Shown piece after piece: positions 24,058-35,911 of a stretch of DNA of 64,000 bases; positions within the stretch are counted from its first letter, which is position 1, and the number at the start of each line of letters is the position of its first letter. The notes below the pieces were generated by a model. It worked only from the letters and a program-made list of their open reading frames with translations. It was not told the DNA's origin and ran no database searches. Origin of the DNA: Jackrogersella multiformis (taxonomy: Eukaryota; Ascomycota; Sordariomycetes; Xylariales; Hypoxylaceae); the NCBI GenBank assembly GCA_902806575.1, contig CADCXD010000003.1:1-64000 (forward strand), in the 5' to 3' direction. The position numbers and the translations under genes were made by a program.

Positions 24058-27000
24058 GATGGGTGGTCAATTGCTACGTGAGGCGCCCTACGGATTCTTC
24101 CTACTCCCTCTTATATCTTGGTTGAAACCCGACCCTGGAGAGGAGTATAGGATGGTTTGTGCGGTAAATCGAGCTATCCAAGGTCTAGCCCAACAAACTC
24201 GACTTCTTTGTCTGTCCTGCTCTGTTCAAAGGGGAGGAAAGGAAACCCGTGTATAAGTGTATAAGTGTATAAGTAATCGTGCTAGCAATGATAGAGAAAA
24301 GCTACCTTAGCCAGCCACTCCGAGGTTTTAACTTCCAAGTGTCCGAGTTGCTCGACTTGTTGAGACCCGGCAGCGAAATCCCACAGCAGCACAGCACCGA
24401 GAAGATCGCCTCGAGGTATGAGAAGGGGAAAAGGGGGGGGGGGGTTCAATTGGTAGGAGACCGAGATGTATTAGTAGGAAGAGAAGCCCCTAGGTCACAA
24501 TGTTACAGCGGCCAGACTTATTTTATAAGAAGGCATAGATCTAATGTCTAGTGTACTATGCAGAGTTAAAGTTAGAGTTAAGAGTTAAAGGCGGATGTAG
24601 AAATAGTATTGTGTGGTTGGCTAGTTTTCGCCTCCTGTATTCATTAGAGGATATTATGCAAGACAGAAAATACCCAGGAATGGTACCATAGGCAGGTAGG
24701 TAGGTACCTAAGTTTATTACCTAGGTACCTACCTAGGTACATATTTGACTAAGGTATGTCAATACCGATGGGGAGGATAGGAGAGTGAAAGAATAAACCA
24801 AAACTCCTTAGGTAAAACTTAATTCGCTTAACTCGTTACTTCGATATCGGATATCCCACCGACAAAAAACGAAGGGCACGCCAGAATCTTGTACTGTCAT
24901 TGTATTATAAGCCTCGCCGGGAAATTCCTAAAGTATCTGTTCCTCTTTAAGTGATACTCAGCTACTTAAGCGCATCGTTCTACTCTGCTGCAAGTACTAG
25001 ATATATACTTTCTGATATGAATTCGTACCCTGCGAACCATTAAGCCATGACCCCGCCGTGTTTAGCATGATTCAACCTTGGAACCCACAAGCTTAGATAC
25101 CTTATATAGCCTGTTAGCATTACCTATCTCCTTTAAGTAAGTCCCTTAAGTACCTAGGTATATACGTACCGAAGAATTCCCTACTAAAAACCCGCACTGC
25201 CTAGGTACCTAGGTACTTCACCACAAGCCAAAAAAAAAAAAAGGAACACCCAGAAACAAATGCTACTTCTATTTCCTCTACTACACTGCTGCAACATAAA
25301 GCATGCAATAATGCAACAATACGTACATACGACAACATGTAGACAAAAACGAGACGCCTTGGTTTTGTTGGCGAGAGACTATCACCTCTCACCGCCTTTC
25401 AAGGTCGTTTCATCGAATATCTTCCACCAAGACCATAGGAAGATCACAGACTTTTGAAAGGCTTCCTACATGCATACGCATACACATTTACAGGTCTTCT
25501 ATTTTGGACTTGCCGAGGGGCTGGCTGGCTGGCTGAGTTTCATGAATCGACCTATCGGAAGATTTCGATTGGACTTTCAGCAGCGGACAGGCCGTAGCAA
25601 CTGACGAAGGTCGTCTAGGTACCTAGTGTACATTGTTGCTCGTTTCTTCAGGAGAAGACATACACTAGGTATCCATTTGGCGTGGTTCTCTAGCTGGCTG
25701 CAGGCTGCCTAAGATAAAAGCAAGCATCACTACACACCTAGGCATCGTATGTCATCAGACAATATGGTGTAAGTCATCGTTCGACCAATCCAAGCTCCTA
25801 AGTGACAAGCAACAATCTGTCGTGTGAGACAAAAAGTGTAAATGGCATCAGACAGCGCGCCACGCAAATCTTCTGCATCCTTCTGCCGTTCCGCCGACTT
25901 CAGAGCCCCGGAAGGAAACAAATAGGCTCATGACATGTGGCGAGAGACTTATTAGATTTGGCTTGCTTTGCTTGGTGTAGGTGCCCGTAGGTGGTTAGGT
26001 GGTGCCTCACTTCAAAGCTCCCTTGTATGTACATACTCGGATAGGAGCAATTCGGCGACAAAATAACGGCTTCGCTTTCCGGGTTATTACTAGTGTACCT
26101 ATATGTAAGAATACATACATACATACTTAGGTAGTGAGTGCATGTAGTATATAAAAAGCCTGGAAGATCTACTTGTCGATCGATGCTTATCTCACTTAAG
26201 AGGTATGTACCAGGTGTACGTGCGGTAGGTATGTCGAGTCTCACATCTGCATATCGTACATAAGAGGGATCGTATGAAGGAAAACCCCAAACACAGGATC
26301 TCAACCATTCCATGGAAGGACGTTGGAAACTATTGCTTGCGACGTACACACGTTATTTTTACCTGTTAGATATGTATGTAGCTGCTCCCTCTCTGCATTC
26401 TTTGATGTTGCATACTAGGTACCTACCTACCTGCTATGCACGTAGTGTAGGTACCTAGGTAGTATCAATACCTACCTAAGGTACCTAAGTAGGTAGGTAT
26501 CTCATATATAAGTACCCAGGTATTGTAGTATATTTACGTTTATGCCCCTGATTTTCCATGTTCCCGAATCATGGCTTGCAGGGTTCAAGTCAGGGGGGGC
26601 GGATTCCCCGATCAAGCATAAGACCCCAGCTCTTAGAATGGGGGTTTCTCCACCTTTCTAGTCCCTTAGCTCCTTGTCTCTCTTTTTTGGTTTTCTGTTG
26701 GGGATGGCCTAGGATCTTATCCTACCAAATTAATCAATTGTTGAGAAAGGCAGATCCCTACAACCCTGATCCACACCCCCCTTACGCTTTCACGGCTTCA
26801 GAGCCTCGAGAATTCTTGCCAATCGGCTAATCCACGTGCGGAAGACAATCCCACTATTAACAACCTCACATCAAAGCATCAAGCAAGGGACCATACACCT
26901 AGGTACCTAACTTACAAGTACAATTACAACAGGTAAACTCACGACTTGAGAAATCTTGGCTTAGATCATGACTTGGTATTCGATTCTAATATTCCGTATC

Positions 27001-27477
27001 TTCAGCTTCAGCTTCTAGTCATTATGTCCAAAGGTTGCATGGTTCTTCACCTTGTATAAATGCCATCATCGACTACCTGACTCGGGGAAAAGGATGTCCT
27101 CATCACGTCACTAGGTATTCGAACTTGGCTGTCCAGTCAGCCCGTCTAATAGTAAGAACCGAATTGAAAACACCAGGGAATCGTCATGTTTCTATCGCGT
27201 ACCTAGGTAGGTAATTCGTCCCTCCCGTCAAGTCTCCAGCATGGCCGTCGCGACCGCTAGGCAGACGGTCGACCTCGCGTGCTTCACACACGTGTTTTTC
27301 TCTACGATACTGATACTACAGCACGTTCTGGAGGTGTCACGTAGCAATGGATCTAAAATTACAGCTCGCCGCTTACTGTATCTATCTACTCTATTCAAAC
27401 ATCCACTTCAGATATACATGATACATATACGATACATATGATGGGCACTACCCCTGACGCTGGAGGCGAAGTGGTAG
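24058..27477. other. 3.4 kb intergenic, motif-rich
   Basis: Contains the desaturase promoter (right of 24057) and the 3' side of the unknown gene ending at 27478. No gene is supported. Visible items are a threefold GTGTATAA tandem at about 24248-24274, a poly-G run at about 24431-24444, a poly-A run near 25229-25241 and (CATA)n near 26111-26126. TACCTAGGTA clusters lie at about 24692-24742, 25150-25218, 25614-25626, 26418-26522, 26898-26910 and 27199-27213. Confidence 0.5.
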
Positions 27478-30400
27478 TCAACCTTGCAAAGGACCGGTAG
27501 TCCTTTTCTCTATCTTTCTCAATATATCCTCCATCTCGCGGCGCCAATCCTTTATGTACGACATCCCACGGTGCAAATGGTCACATTTCCCTTCCACACT
27601 GAAATTATCGAAGGCTACCGTGTCAGTCGTCATCTTCCTTAGAAACCCATTTCTGTCGTTATTTCTGTTGCTGCTGCTGCCGCTTTTGGTTCGGGCATGG
27701 TGATCAAGCTCTCCACGGTGGTCTCGCTTCCCTCTTCCGCCCTTTTGTCGCTTCTGTGACGCCGTAGAACCTGAGGGTCCAGTGGATTGTCCATACGGAT
27801 GGAACCGATGAGATGACGAGGTAGTTTTTTTCGCGCCCTTTTTCCATTTTGGCACGTAGCTGTTCCCGCTCGATGGCCGTGCGCTACGCACCGAGTGCTT
27901 GTCCTGCGCGTTAGCCTGGGTAGCTTTGCCCTTGCCTTTATCTACAGGGCCGTCGCTCGAGCGCCTGAGCTCTTCGCAAGATATGCTGTTGCTTGGAGCG
28001 GCAGGAACTCTACTCAAGCGCGAAAAGGGCTTCGGGCCACTTTGATTCACCAGAGCTTCTCCTGGCATAATATTTGGTGCATGTTCGGATTGTGCCGGCT
28101 CTCTTCGTCTCTTTGCGGAGTGGTAATCACCGGCCGAGGCGATGACCCCTAGAGACTCCGGCACAGGCATGGTAGAAGGGTTAAGCCAGTCCACGCGAGA
28201 ACTTCCGGATGAATTCAATGACGAGTTCGTCGTGGATTGACGTCTCGCACGCTTGTTTGAGTATGAACAGGGGGAAGTGGTAGTGTTATCCCCTCGACCC
28301 CGTGGTTCTCCATCCAGCTTCTGGAGATTTGCATTTGGTCTCCCTGGAGGTATAGGAATGTTGTTGGGATGGGATAGCTGCGCTTCTATTCGTGGCGAAG
28401 AGTGATCGGATCGTTGGGGGTGAGAATCATTACGTGCGCTCTTTTCTGCCTGGGCAACACAGGTGCTAACATCCCCAAGATCTTGATACCCTTCGGGGTG
28501 CTGCGAATCGGACTGCTCGGTTACCTGCGCGAGCCTCCTATGTAGCTCCTCAACTTCGGGGAAGCTCTCATTGTCAGATTGGTCCTGGTCAAGTGAAGTA
28601 CTAGCTGCCGGTCGGTATATATTAGGTAATATCGTCTTGCATGGCGGCAAGGTGACGTTGGGGCAACACCTAGCGGCCTCATGGGCCCTAGATCTAGGTT
28701 GAGGCGAAGTAATTGATCCTTTCGAGCATTCTGATTTCTGCAACTCGAAACGCCGCTGATGAACTGGTTGCTGGCCGTTGACGACCTCATTCAGCTCTGA
28801 AGGCTGGGCTCCATAAAACCTCGAGGGAGTGATCCTGTTCTTTTTAGATTTCTGGCCCTTAGGGCTCGGCCTTCTTGGAGGCGAACTCACGTACGGGATT
28901 CTTTGCGGTACTAGCGGCTTTTGCCGTTTTCTGGCCTCGTTTGCGAGGAACCTCCTTAGTTGGTCAGGTGTACCTCTCCTATTCGAGCTCGTTTCCTGAA
29001 GTTTACGGTTCGAGGGATTGAATTGGCCGCCGTCGGCCTTGTCGGAAATACCCGCAGAAGATTGTCCTCCAGGAAATTCAGCTAGCGCAAATCTTCGCTT
29101 CTCTGTTGCTATGAGGATGTGTGGAGTCTTTTCAGCACCCTCTCTATCTGGAACTTGGTGTTTCCTTGCGGGGGCATGTGAATTGCGGCTTTGAGACAAT
29201 GAAACCCCCTTCTTCCCTGCTATTTCCTCTGCGCTAGTCATCCTGATCGGGCCTGGGACGTTAGGAGCCGAATCCATACCGCTAAGCAGCTTCTCTCCTA
29301 ATTTCTTGGGTATAATAGGTCCCAGTTCATTCTTGTCACCGCTACTATTCTCGCCTGTTGGTGTCGACATCCAATGGTGGGCAACGCGCTGGTTAGCAGC
29401 AACGAGACTCTGGCGAGCCACTTCCAACCGCATTTCGTCGTAGGACATGTCATTGAATGCAGGGAGATATATAATATCTCTATAAGAAACCGAGATAGTT
29501 CCGCTGAGACGGAACTGAGCCGGCACTGGTCTGCCTTGCATGTTACGACCCCGGAGTCGTAGATGGATCTGTCCACTAGCATCAATTGTGCCAAAAACGC
29601 ATTGCCGGAAGTCTTGCGCGGCAGTATCATTTACGCCTGCCATGGGCAACTGCCGAATGTGCCAACCTACTGGAATACCCTCGCCGGCGGAGTATGTACC
29701 AGGCTTGAAGCGTTGCGACCGAGCAGAATCTGCACCGGCACTTCGTTGCACATCAGCTTCGTCAGGTTGTGCCCGGCCAGGCATTAGCGCCTCGACATGT
29801 GAGCTGGCTTGGTGGCGCTCCTTTTTGTCCTCGTTGTCAGCAGCACACGATGGTGAGACACGAGGTTCAGAACCCGACGTCCCGTCTCCGTCCCATTGAG
29901 ATTGCGCGTCGCCATATTCGAGAGTCTCTGGCAAATTTGAAACTCCTTGGGGTGGGGAAGCCGACCGTTCCTGGCCGCGTCTCTTCTGGGCTAAGCTGAG
30001 GATGGATATCTGCTCGCCTGTTCTGCTCCGTTCTTCCTTGAGTATGGTGGCGTAGCTTTTTTCGAATTGATCAAGTCTTGCTTTAGTACGTGGGGAGGGG
30101 CCTAGGAAATCTGGCTCTCGCTCGTCCTGCCGACTAGAGGTCGATATCAGATCGTCTGGAATCGCTGGAGATACCTCGTGTTGGAACTCCTCTTCGATAG
30201 ACTGTATGGGTGGTCCTTCGTCAGTTGATTCCACTGTCCCATTATCGTCTGATCCGTCTTCATCCATCCAATCCGACTCTTCATCGTTGGGAAACAGAGA
30301 TAAGTGTCGATTTTTCACGGACCGTTCCTCGGCACGAATACGCTTCTGAATCGCCTTCCACAGCGGAGGGGAGAAAGTGAGCATGCCAAGCTCGTCGGGC

Positions 30401-31246
30401 AACTCGCCAACATCCATCCTATGACGAAATATTCGCTTGAGCTTCTTCTCCCCTATAGTCTCACGCATCGACTCGTGAGCATTGGCGATGTTCACGAGCA
30501 GATCGCGACACTTCCAAATTCGCACCCATCGGTCGATCCATGTGTCTAGGCCCCCCATCCTAGATCGTCTCTGCGGCGGTATAGTTCCCTTGGTGTGCTT
30601 GCGCCGATTCCTGCAGATTTTATTGTTCGCTTTCTTCACCTGGGAGTATGCCGTGAACACGCCGGCACGAACTGTATTCGAAAACTCCTCCATGACCAAG
30701 GTCCAGGCTTCCTCCTCGGCGTATTTCCCCGAAGTGGGACAATGAAGGAACTGGGCTCCATGGTTACAGCTGATCTTGAGAAGTTTCACCTTCTCAACTA
30801 ATGAGAGATGCTTGCAATCGTCAGATGTGACAGGCTCGCGTGTTACTTGGTGTGCAGTCTGGGACGGAGGACCTTGGGTAGGCTCTATCTTTGAATTGGA
30901 TGATGGCGCTGCGGCCTCCAGCAACTGTTCGTCTACATCTGCCTAGTCTTATGTCAACCGATCACGCTTCATAATACAAATACGACGAAGATCTCACCAC
31001 TGGCTCTGTTGATTTGTGCCTGAATTTATCTTTTTCATCCTTCGTATCGTTTTGGGGTGTGTCGAGGTTGTAGCCCTGCCTGCCTGGAGGGCTCGATGGT
31101 ATGGTAAGCCCCGAAGACGCCGGAGGTGAGGCAAGTTGTCTATTGTACAGAGACGAAGATCCTCGATTTCTAGAGGTCGGGATATCTGAAGCTGGTAGGT
31201 CACGCTTGCGTGACCTTCGATTTCCTGACTTCCTAGGACTGGCCAT
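27478..31246 (-). CDS. Unknown protein, member 1 of an adjacent paralogue pair
   Basis: I do not recognise the family. Two exons, 31246-30998 and 30942-27478, give 1237 aa. The 55-nt intron (donor GTGAGA, acceptor ACTAG) lies at a codon boundary. The first ATG (31246) opens a basic, Ser-rich stretch (MASPRKSGNRRSRKR). Residues about 130-300 look folded, with VKLL at 135-138, then FLHC, a Trp-x2-Val helix, an Ile-Cys pair and LDTWIDRWVRIW at about 215-226. The same order occurs in the next gene to the right (32682-34482), so I read the two as diverged paralogues. A second probable folded block near 29390-29640 contains HLRLRGRNMQGRPV and FNDMSYDEMRLEVARQ. The rest is disordered, rich in Ser, Arg, Pro and Lys, and ends in a helical DWRREMEDILRKIEKR segment. 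Nuclear location is plausible from basic clusters; the role is unknown. Confidence 0.8.
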
Positions 31247-32681
31247 CAGATCAAGCACCGGATGATAAGATTCGATCAGATGATTGTTTTCAGGTGGGAC
31301 GCCTTCGTGGTGTATCAGCTTATAAAATAAGACCGCGGAGCTTCGTGTCTCTCACTTGATCTATGTGTTCTGGGTTTACGGACGGATAACCTTAGCCTTA
31401 GGTCCTAGACACCGATACACAAGTATCTCTTGTGTAAAATTACTACTTAGCGCTTTGCTTAGAAACCGAAGGGACTATTAACAAAGCAAGTACCGGGTAT
31501 TGGCAAGTCCTCAGCTCTAGAATAAATGATACTCACAGTTCGCGTCACATCTTAAGATACGCGGAATGTCCGACCCTAGTCATTTCAAATCACATCGCTT
31601 ATATTTCAAGACAAAAAAGCAATACCCAAAACTATTTCACGAGCCGACTATCAAGTACCAATACACTAACTCATGTAGTAAGTAGGGACAGTATTTTTAA
31701 TCTAAAACTTGAATTGCCTCATCGTATAAATATAGCAATAGACTTCTTATTTAAAAAGGCGATACTTCGGTTTGTTAATGTTTACTCCTTTTTTATTAAA
31801 CTAATAAGTTGCCTTTAAAGTCTTAGCATTACCTTTTAATATCGAAAAAAATATTACTATTGATTAATTTTCTTAAAGTATTTTTCCATGACAATATGAG
31901 TACTGATCGCCCCTCACAGTGTCGTTCTGTTATTAGCTGTTAATTTTCATATGTCAGATATGATCTGTCACTTTAAAAAGTATCGAAAAGATCCCTAACG
32001 ACCTAGGTAGGTTATTTCGCAATGTTACTTGCCTAGGTAAAGTCCAGAACTTAAACGAATAAATACCTACTATTTGTATCATAACATCACAGTCCATATC
32101 ATACGGTATACATAATCTCAAATAATGCAGGATCGATGAGATTGGTACTGTACGGTTTGTACCGATCATCTGAGAGCTGGAACAATGCCCTTGTTGCTAC
32201 ACATCAGCGCATACCGGTATGTCAAATCTCCGCAGACAGAGAAGGGCCTCCAGCTCTTCGATGCTCGCGGTTAATGGTGTTGTCGCCACTTTAGCGAAGA
32301 TGAGTATTGCTTTACAGTTGCATTTAATAGTCAATCAAACTTATTTCTATCATATACCCAAAGGTAAGCTACTAACTTAAGTGTAAAATCATCCATATCT
32401 AATGAAGGAAACGTTCACTATCAGTTCTAACTGCCTTCCGGTGGCTGCCAATCTCTTCTCAGCTGGCTGAACCGTTCGTCTAGCCTTTGGTCCAGCTTCT
32501 CTACAACATGGTGAGCGGCATCATTCAGCCTCACCGAAACACTCCGGTCAACGATTTCTTTTATCTTCTCGGGTGTGAGGCCTACGACCCCATTGAGGTT
32601 CGCCGCCAGCTGACGAAGTCCGCCTCCCGAGCCTTCAAAGCCCCATCTAGGTTCCAGTTTAACTTGCGCTTGGTCTGGAGA
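31247..32681. other. Intergenic between the paralogues
   Basis: No gene supported. The segment at about 31600-31900 is AT-rich (long TTT/AAA runs) but keeps ordinary CA and TG dinucleotides, so it does not look RIP-mutated. A TACCTAGGTA-type motif is at about 32000-32012. The region must include the promoter of the gene at 27478-31246 and the 3' end of the gene at 32682. Confidence 0.45.
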
Positions 32682-34482
32682 TTATGTAAGGTCGATGATT
32701 TGATTGTTGCTAAGCGGACTCGGAGCGGACTCCCTATCTCTTCTCTGAAGAGCAGTCTCGCTACATCCTGCCGATAGCTCTCGCAAGGTCTGGTCCCTAA
32801 GGTTGCTAACACACATGAGGTTATTGGGGGCCTTTTCTTTTGTGGCGGAAGATTGGCCGGTTGCATCGCCTTCTTTAAGGCGTCTCTCGTTCAGTAGAGT
32901 TTGCTTCTTGTTGATCTTCTGCTTTTTCTTGGCCTTCTGCAGTGCCATCGTGGGTGCCGCTGCTAAAGCATTTGCATAGTCTTGCCTAGTATGACGGAGA
33001 CTTCCTGCTGGTTCTCCGCCAGTATTATGTTGCTGTTGATTCTGCGTGCTTGGACTCGCGCCGATTGCCACCAAGTCCTGCGACACAGGTAGATAAGTAG
33101 GATCTATGTCCGATCTACTGCTGCCACTTCCCGAAAACCCCCGAGGTAGGTCTATCTTCTTCCCCTTCTTAATCCTTGTCTTCTTTGACTTCCTTGATTT
33201 CTCGGCGCTGCTTGGTTCCAAGGCAGATTTCTTGACAGCTGGACTGCTTAAAGTCGACTTACGACCAAAGCTGACATTGCGATGTTGCTGACTCATACGC
33301 TCCACTTCTTGCTCTACATGGGCAGTAACCTGGTTCACAAGATCTTGGGATGTCGAACCGGTAGGATTCTGAGTTGTGTCAATAGGAGTGGAGTTGTGTC
33401 TCTCAGCTATGATGCGTCCGTTTCCCATCCCGTTGTCATTGAAGCTTCTCGAATGACTCGGCATTGTAGGTAGCTTCTCGGTTAGCAATAAACTGACTGG
33501 AGGACTGCAACCGCGATCGGGCGAATCTAATGACTTTGAGAGCACGTTTGATGAATCCTCGCTTGTAGTCTGGGCTACGCCAGAAGATCCAATAACGTAA
33601 CTATTAGGGTTGGTATGGCTTGGGATAGCAGGCTTGGAGATGTCGACATGAGGGTTCAACAATGGGAAAGGATTCTCATCCGGCCGGTCAACCACACGGC
33701 CATAAAACCCTACAGGTGTCAAAGGTTGCTGTGTTAACTTCGACCCAAGTAATTCGATCTTATGTAATAAAAGTACGCCACTCCTGCGGCTGGCTTCACC
33801 TTTGTCGCTGACGATATTCTTGATCCTATCCGCGTTTTCCCTTAGCCTGCTCAAGCAAGATGGCGTGAGAAGATTATGCTCCTCCGACTCCTCGGGACCA
33901 TACGCAAGGAGGTAGCCCGTCATCATCTCTGAGAATCCATGCTGGAACTTCTTCCTACCTTCGATTTCAAGCCAATCCTCGATTGCAATATCAAGGTCTT
34001 CACGATCAGCACGATGCGGAAATATCTGTCTACGCAGCAAATATTCCTTAGTCTCGTGGCAAATCCCTTCAACCCAACTCTCCGCATCCTTCCCGGTTAT
34101 AGAAAATGGAAATTCGCGGTCTAAAGTGCTTGCTACTGCATCCCAGAACTCAGACAGGTCTTCACACTTGAGGTAAGTGCTCTGATATTCGGTACAGAGA
34201 TCGAGTAGCTTGACTTGGAAGGTGTGGTGTAGCTGTGAAGACAGTGGTCTTGGTCTTCGTGTTCTAGGACTAACCGGGTTGGTTCTCTGCTAAGCAGTCG
34301 GTTAGTAAATTTCAAGTTGTGGGTAAGATATCACCGGTACTCGCATTTGCAATGTTCTTTATTCGGAGCATAGGCGAATGGCTGTCCATCCGGTTACTTG
34401 CCGAGGATGAAGGTGGTGTGGCTGTTTGCCGAATCTTCATTATGTGGTTCAGGGGTTGACTCGAAGCGGGCTCAATTAGCAT
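32682..34482 (-). CDS. Unknown protein, member 2 of the paralogue pair, C-terminal SUMO-interacting-like motif
   Basis: The main exon is 34289-32682. It starts after a strong acceptor (TTTACTAAC branch, GCTTAG) and holds the same domain order as its neighbour: VKLL at about 72-75, YLKC, Trp-x2-Val, Ile-Cys and LDIAIEDWLEIE. A long disordered Ser/Pro/Lys tail follows, with a basic SRKSKKTRIKKGKK stretch, and the protein ends in NQIIDLT, which matches the hydrophobic-hydrophobic-Asp-Leu-Thr form of SUMO-interacting motifs. The first exon is uncertain. A protein-like segment starts at ATG 34482, but its GT donors (34334, 34340) are in the wrong phase. A GC donor (GCGAGT, 34344) restores frame with a 55-nt intron and a 581-aa product. 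A start at ATG 34346 with the GT donor at 34334, giving a 12-nt coding exon, is an alternative. Function unknown. Confidence 0.7.
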
Positions 34483-35911
34483 GGCAAGGCGGCATAGTTA
34501 TCCAGGTTAGAAAAAAGGATGCAAATACTAAACAATACGATTTTCCGCGAAACCTACCTTGCGAATGAATCACGGATAAGAATTGGAAGGGCTTGCCATT
34601 GTTACCCGGGAGCCCCGGTTAAGGGGCAGGTACTCGAGTATTTTAGGTAAGTTGTCGATTAATGTTTAATATACATATATACCTAGCTAGGTTAGTACTT
34701 AGATGTTTGCTACTGTATAAATAATAAAATCGTAAAATATATGTACACAGTTTTAACGATATTTAGCTTACTGTAAGCCATATAGTATGTTATTAAAGGG
34801 GAGAGAAAAGCAATTGTTTTTTCACAACTATAATAGTTACATAATTACGCAGTGAGTCATATCTTTGATATCAAAACATATATTGCCTATGAAACGCAGC
34901 TACTGACGATCTTATTTAAACAGTTAAGGGCTTGAAATGAGGGAGAAAAGGTCTAGCCCGGTGTATTTGAAAGAGCCCAGGATGACTTGGTCCGGACGAA
35001 ACTACGGCGGCGTTTATATGTAATGCATGTATGTACCCTGTTCTTTAGCTTAAAATAGCCTGCCGCAAATAAGGAGCATGAAGGGCTGTAAATAATCCAT
35101 GCTTACCGTTAGGTGAGGAATGCTTAATGAGTGTGGCAAGCTCCTTTGTATGCTAGGCCGGTGTTCGGTATAGTCGATGTTAGTTGGCATTGTAAACTGG
35201 ATATTTAGGATATGTCGTGTGCGTGATCGAAGTCTAGTATATCCAGTTAATACGGCACGAAGCCGGCTGGAACGAGGGCATAAAAACCCTTAGAAATCAT
35301 CACAGTTATAATAAGAGACTATCTAAATTTGACTGCTTAGGTAGTTACTTGCAGCAAATACTATCAAATATCTGGTGTAGCCTCACTGTTAATATTTTCG
35401 GTAGAGATATCATATTCCCTCGGCAGACCGAAACAACATTCAAAAACTAGCAATAGTCGATGGGATCGGTATACGGAATGAAGTTTAATAGCCCGACACC
35501 AGGGGAATTTTCAGTCAGGAAAATGGCCGGTTTCCCATGACAATAAAGTTGATGTAATGGTGGTGTACCCATGCGTACAGCTCTCGTATTCGATATTCTA
35601 TTCTTAAGAATGTATTGACGGCCATGTCTTAGGAAGCCTAGGTAATTCTAGGCTACGAAAAAATAATAATAATCACTTAGTAGGCCTAGAACAAACCTTT
35701 TATAGTCGTCTCCTTTGTAGTGTCAAGATACATGCCACAGTTAGAGAACAGGCTTGCTCTACTGTCATTCCCGTCGCGAATGAAGCTCTTCTTATAATAC
35801 TAGACCGTCGGCCTGGAACATATGCTTGATGTCCTCGTTACGATGGGTATTTGCATAGTCTATGGCCTAGTCTATGGTACTTTTACATCCTTTTATTGTG
35901 TGACATTCCGT
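34483..35911. other. Intergenic
   Basis: No gene supported. The stretch is moderately AT-rich with scattered TACCTA motifs (about 34678-34692) and short A/T runs. It includes the upstream region of the unknown gene ending at 34482 and the 3' side of CCT2. Confidence 0.45.

Noticed and set aside
26570..26620. GGTTCAAGTC with a GC-rich flank, possible Pol III gene
   Set aside because: The B-box lacks the final CC and there is no plausible A-box or cloverleaf upstream.
31600..31900. AT-rich intergenic stretch as a second RIP block
   Set aside because: CA and TG dinucleotides are frequent, so the RIP signature is absent.
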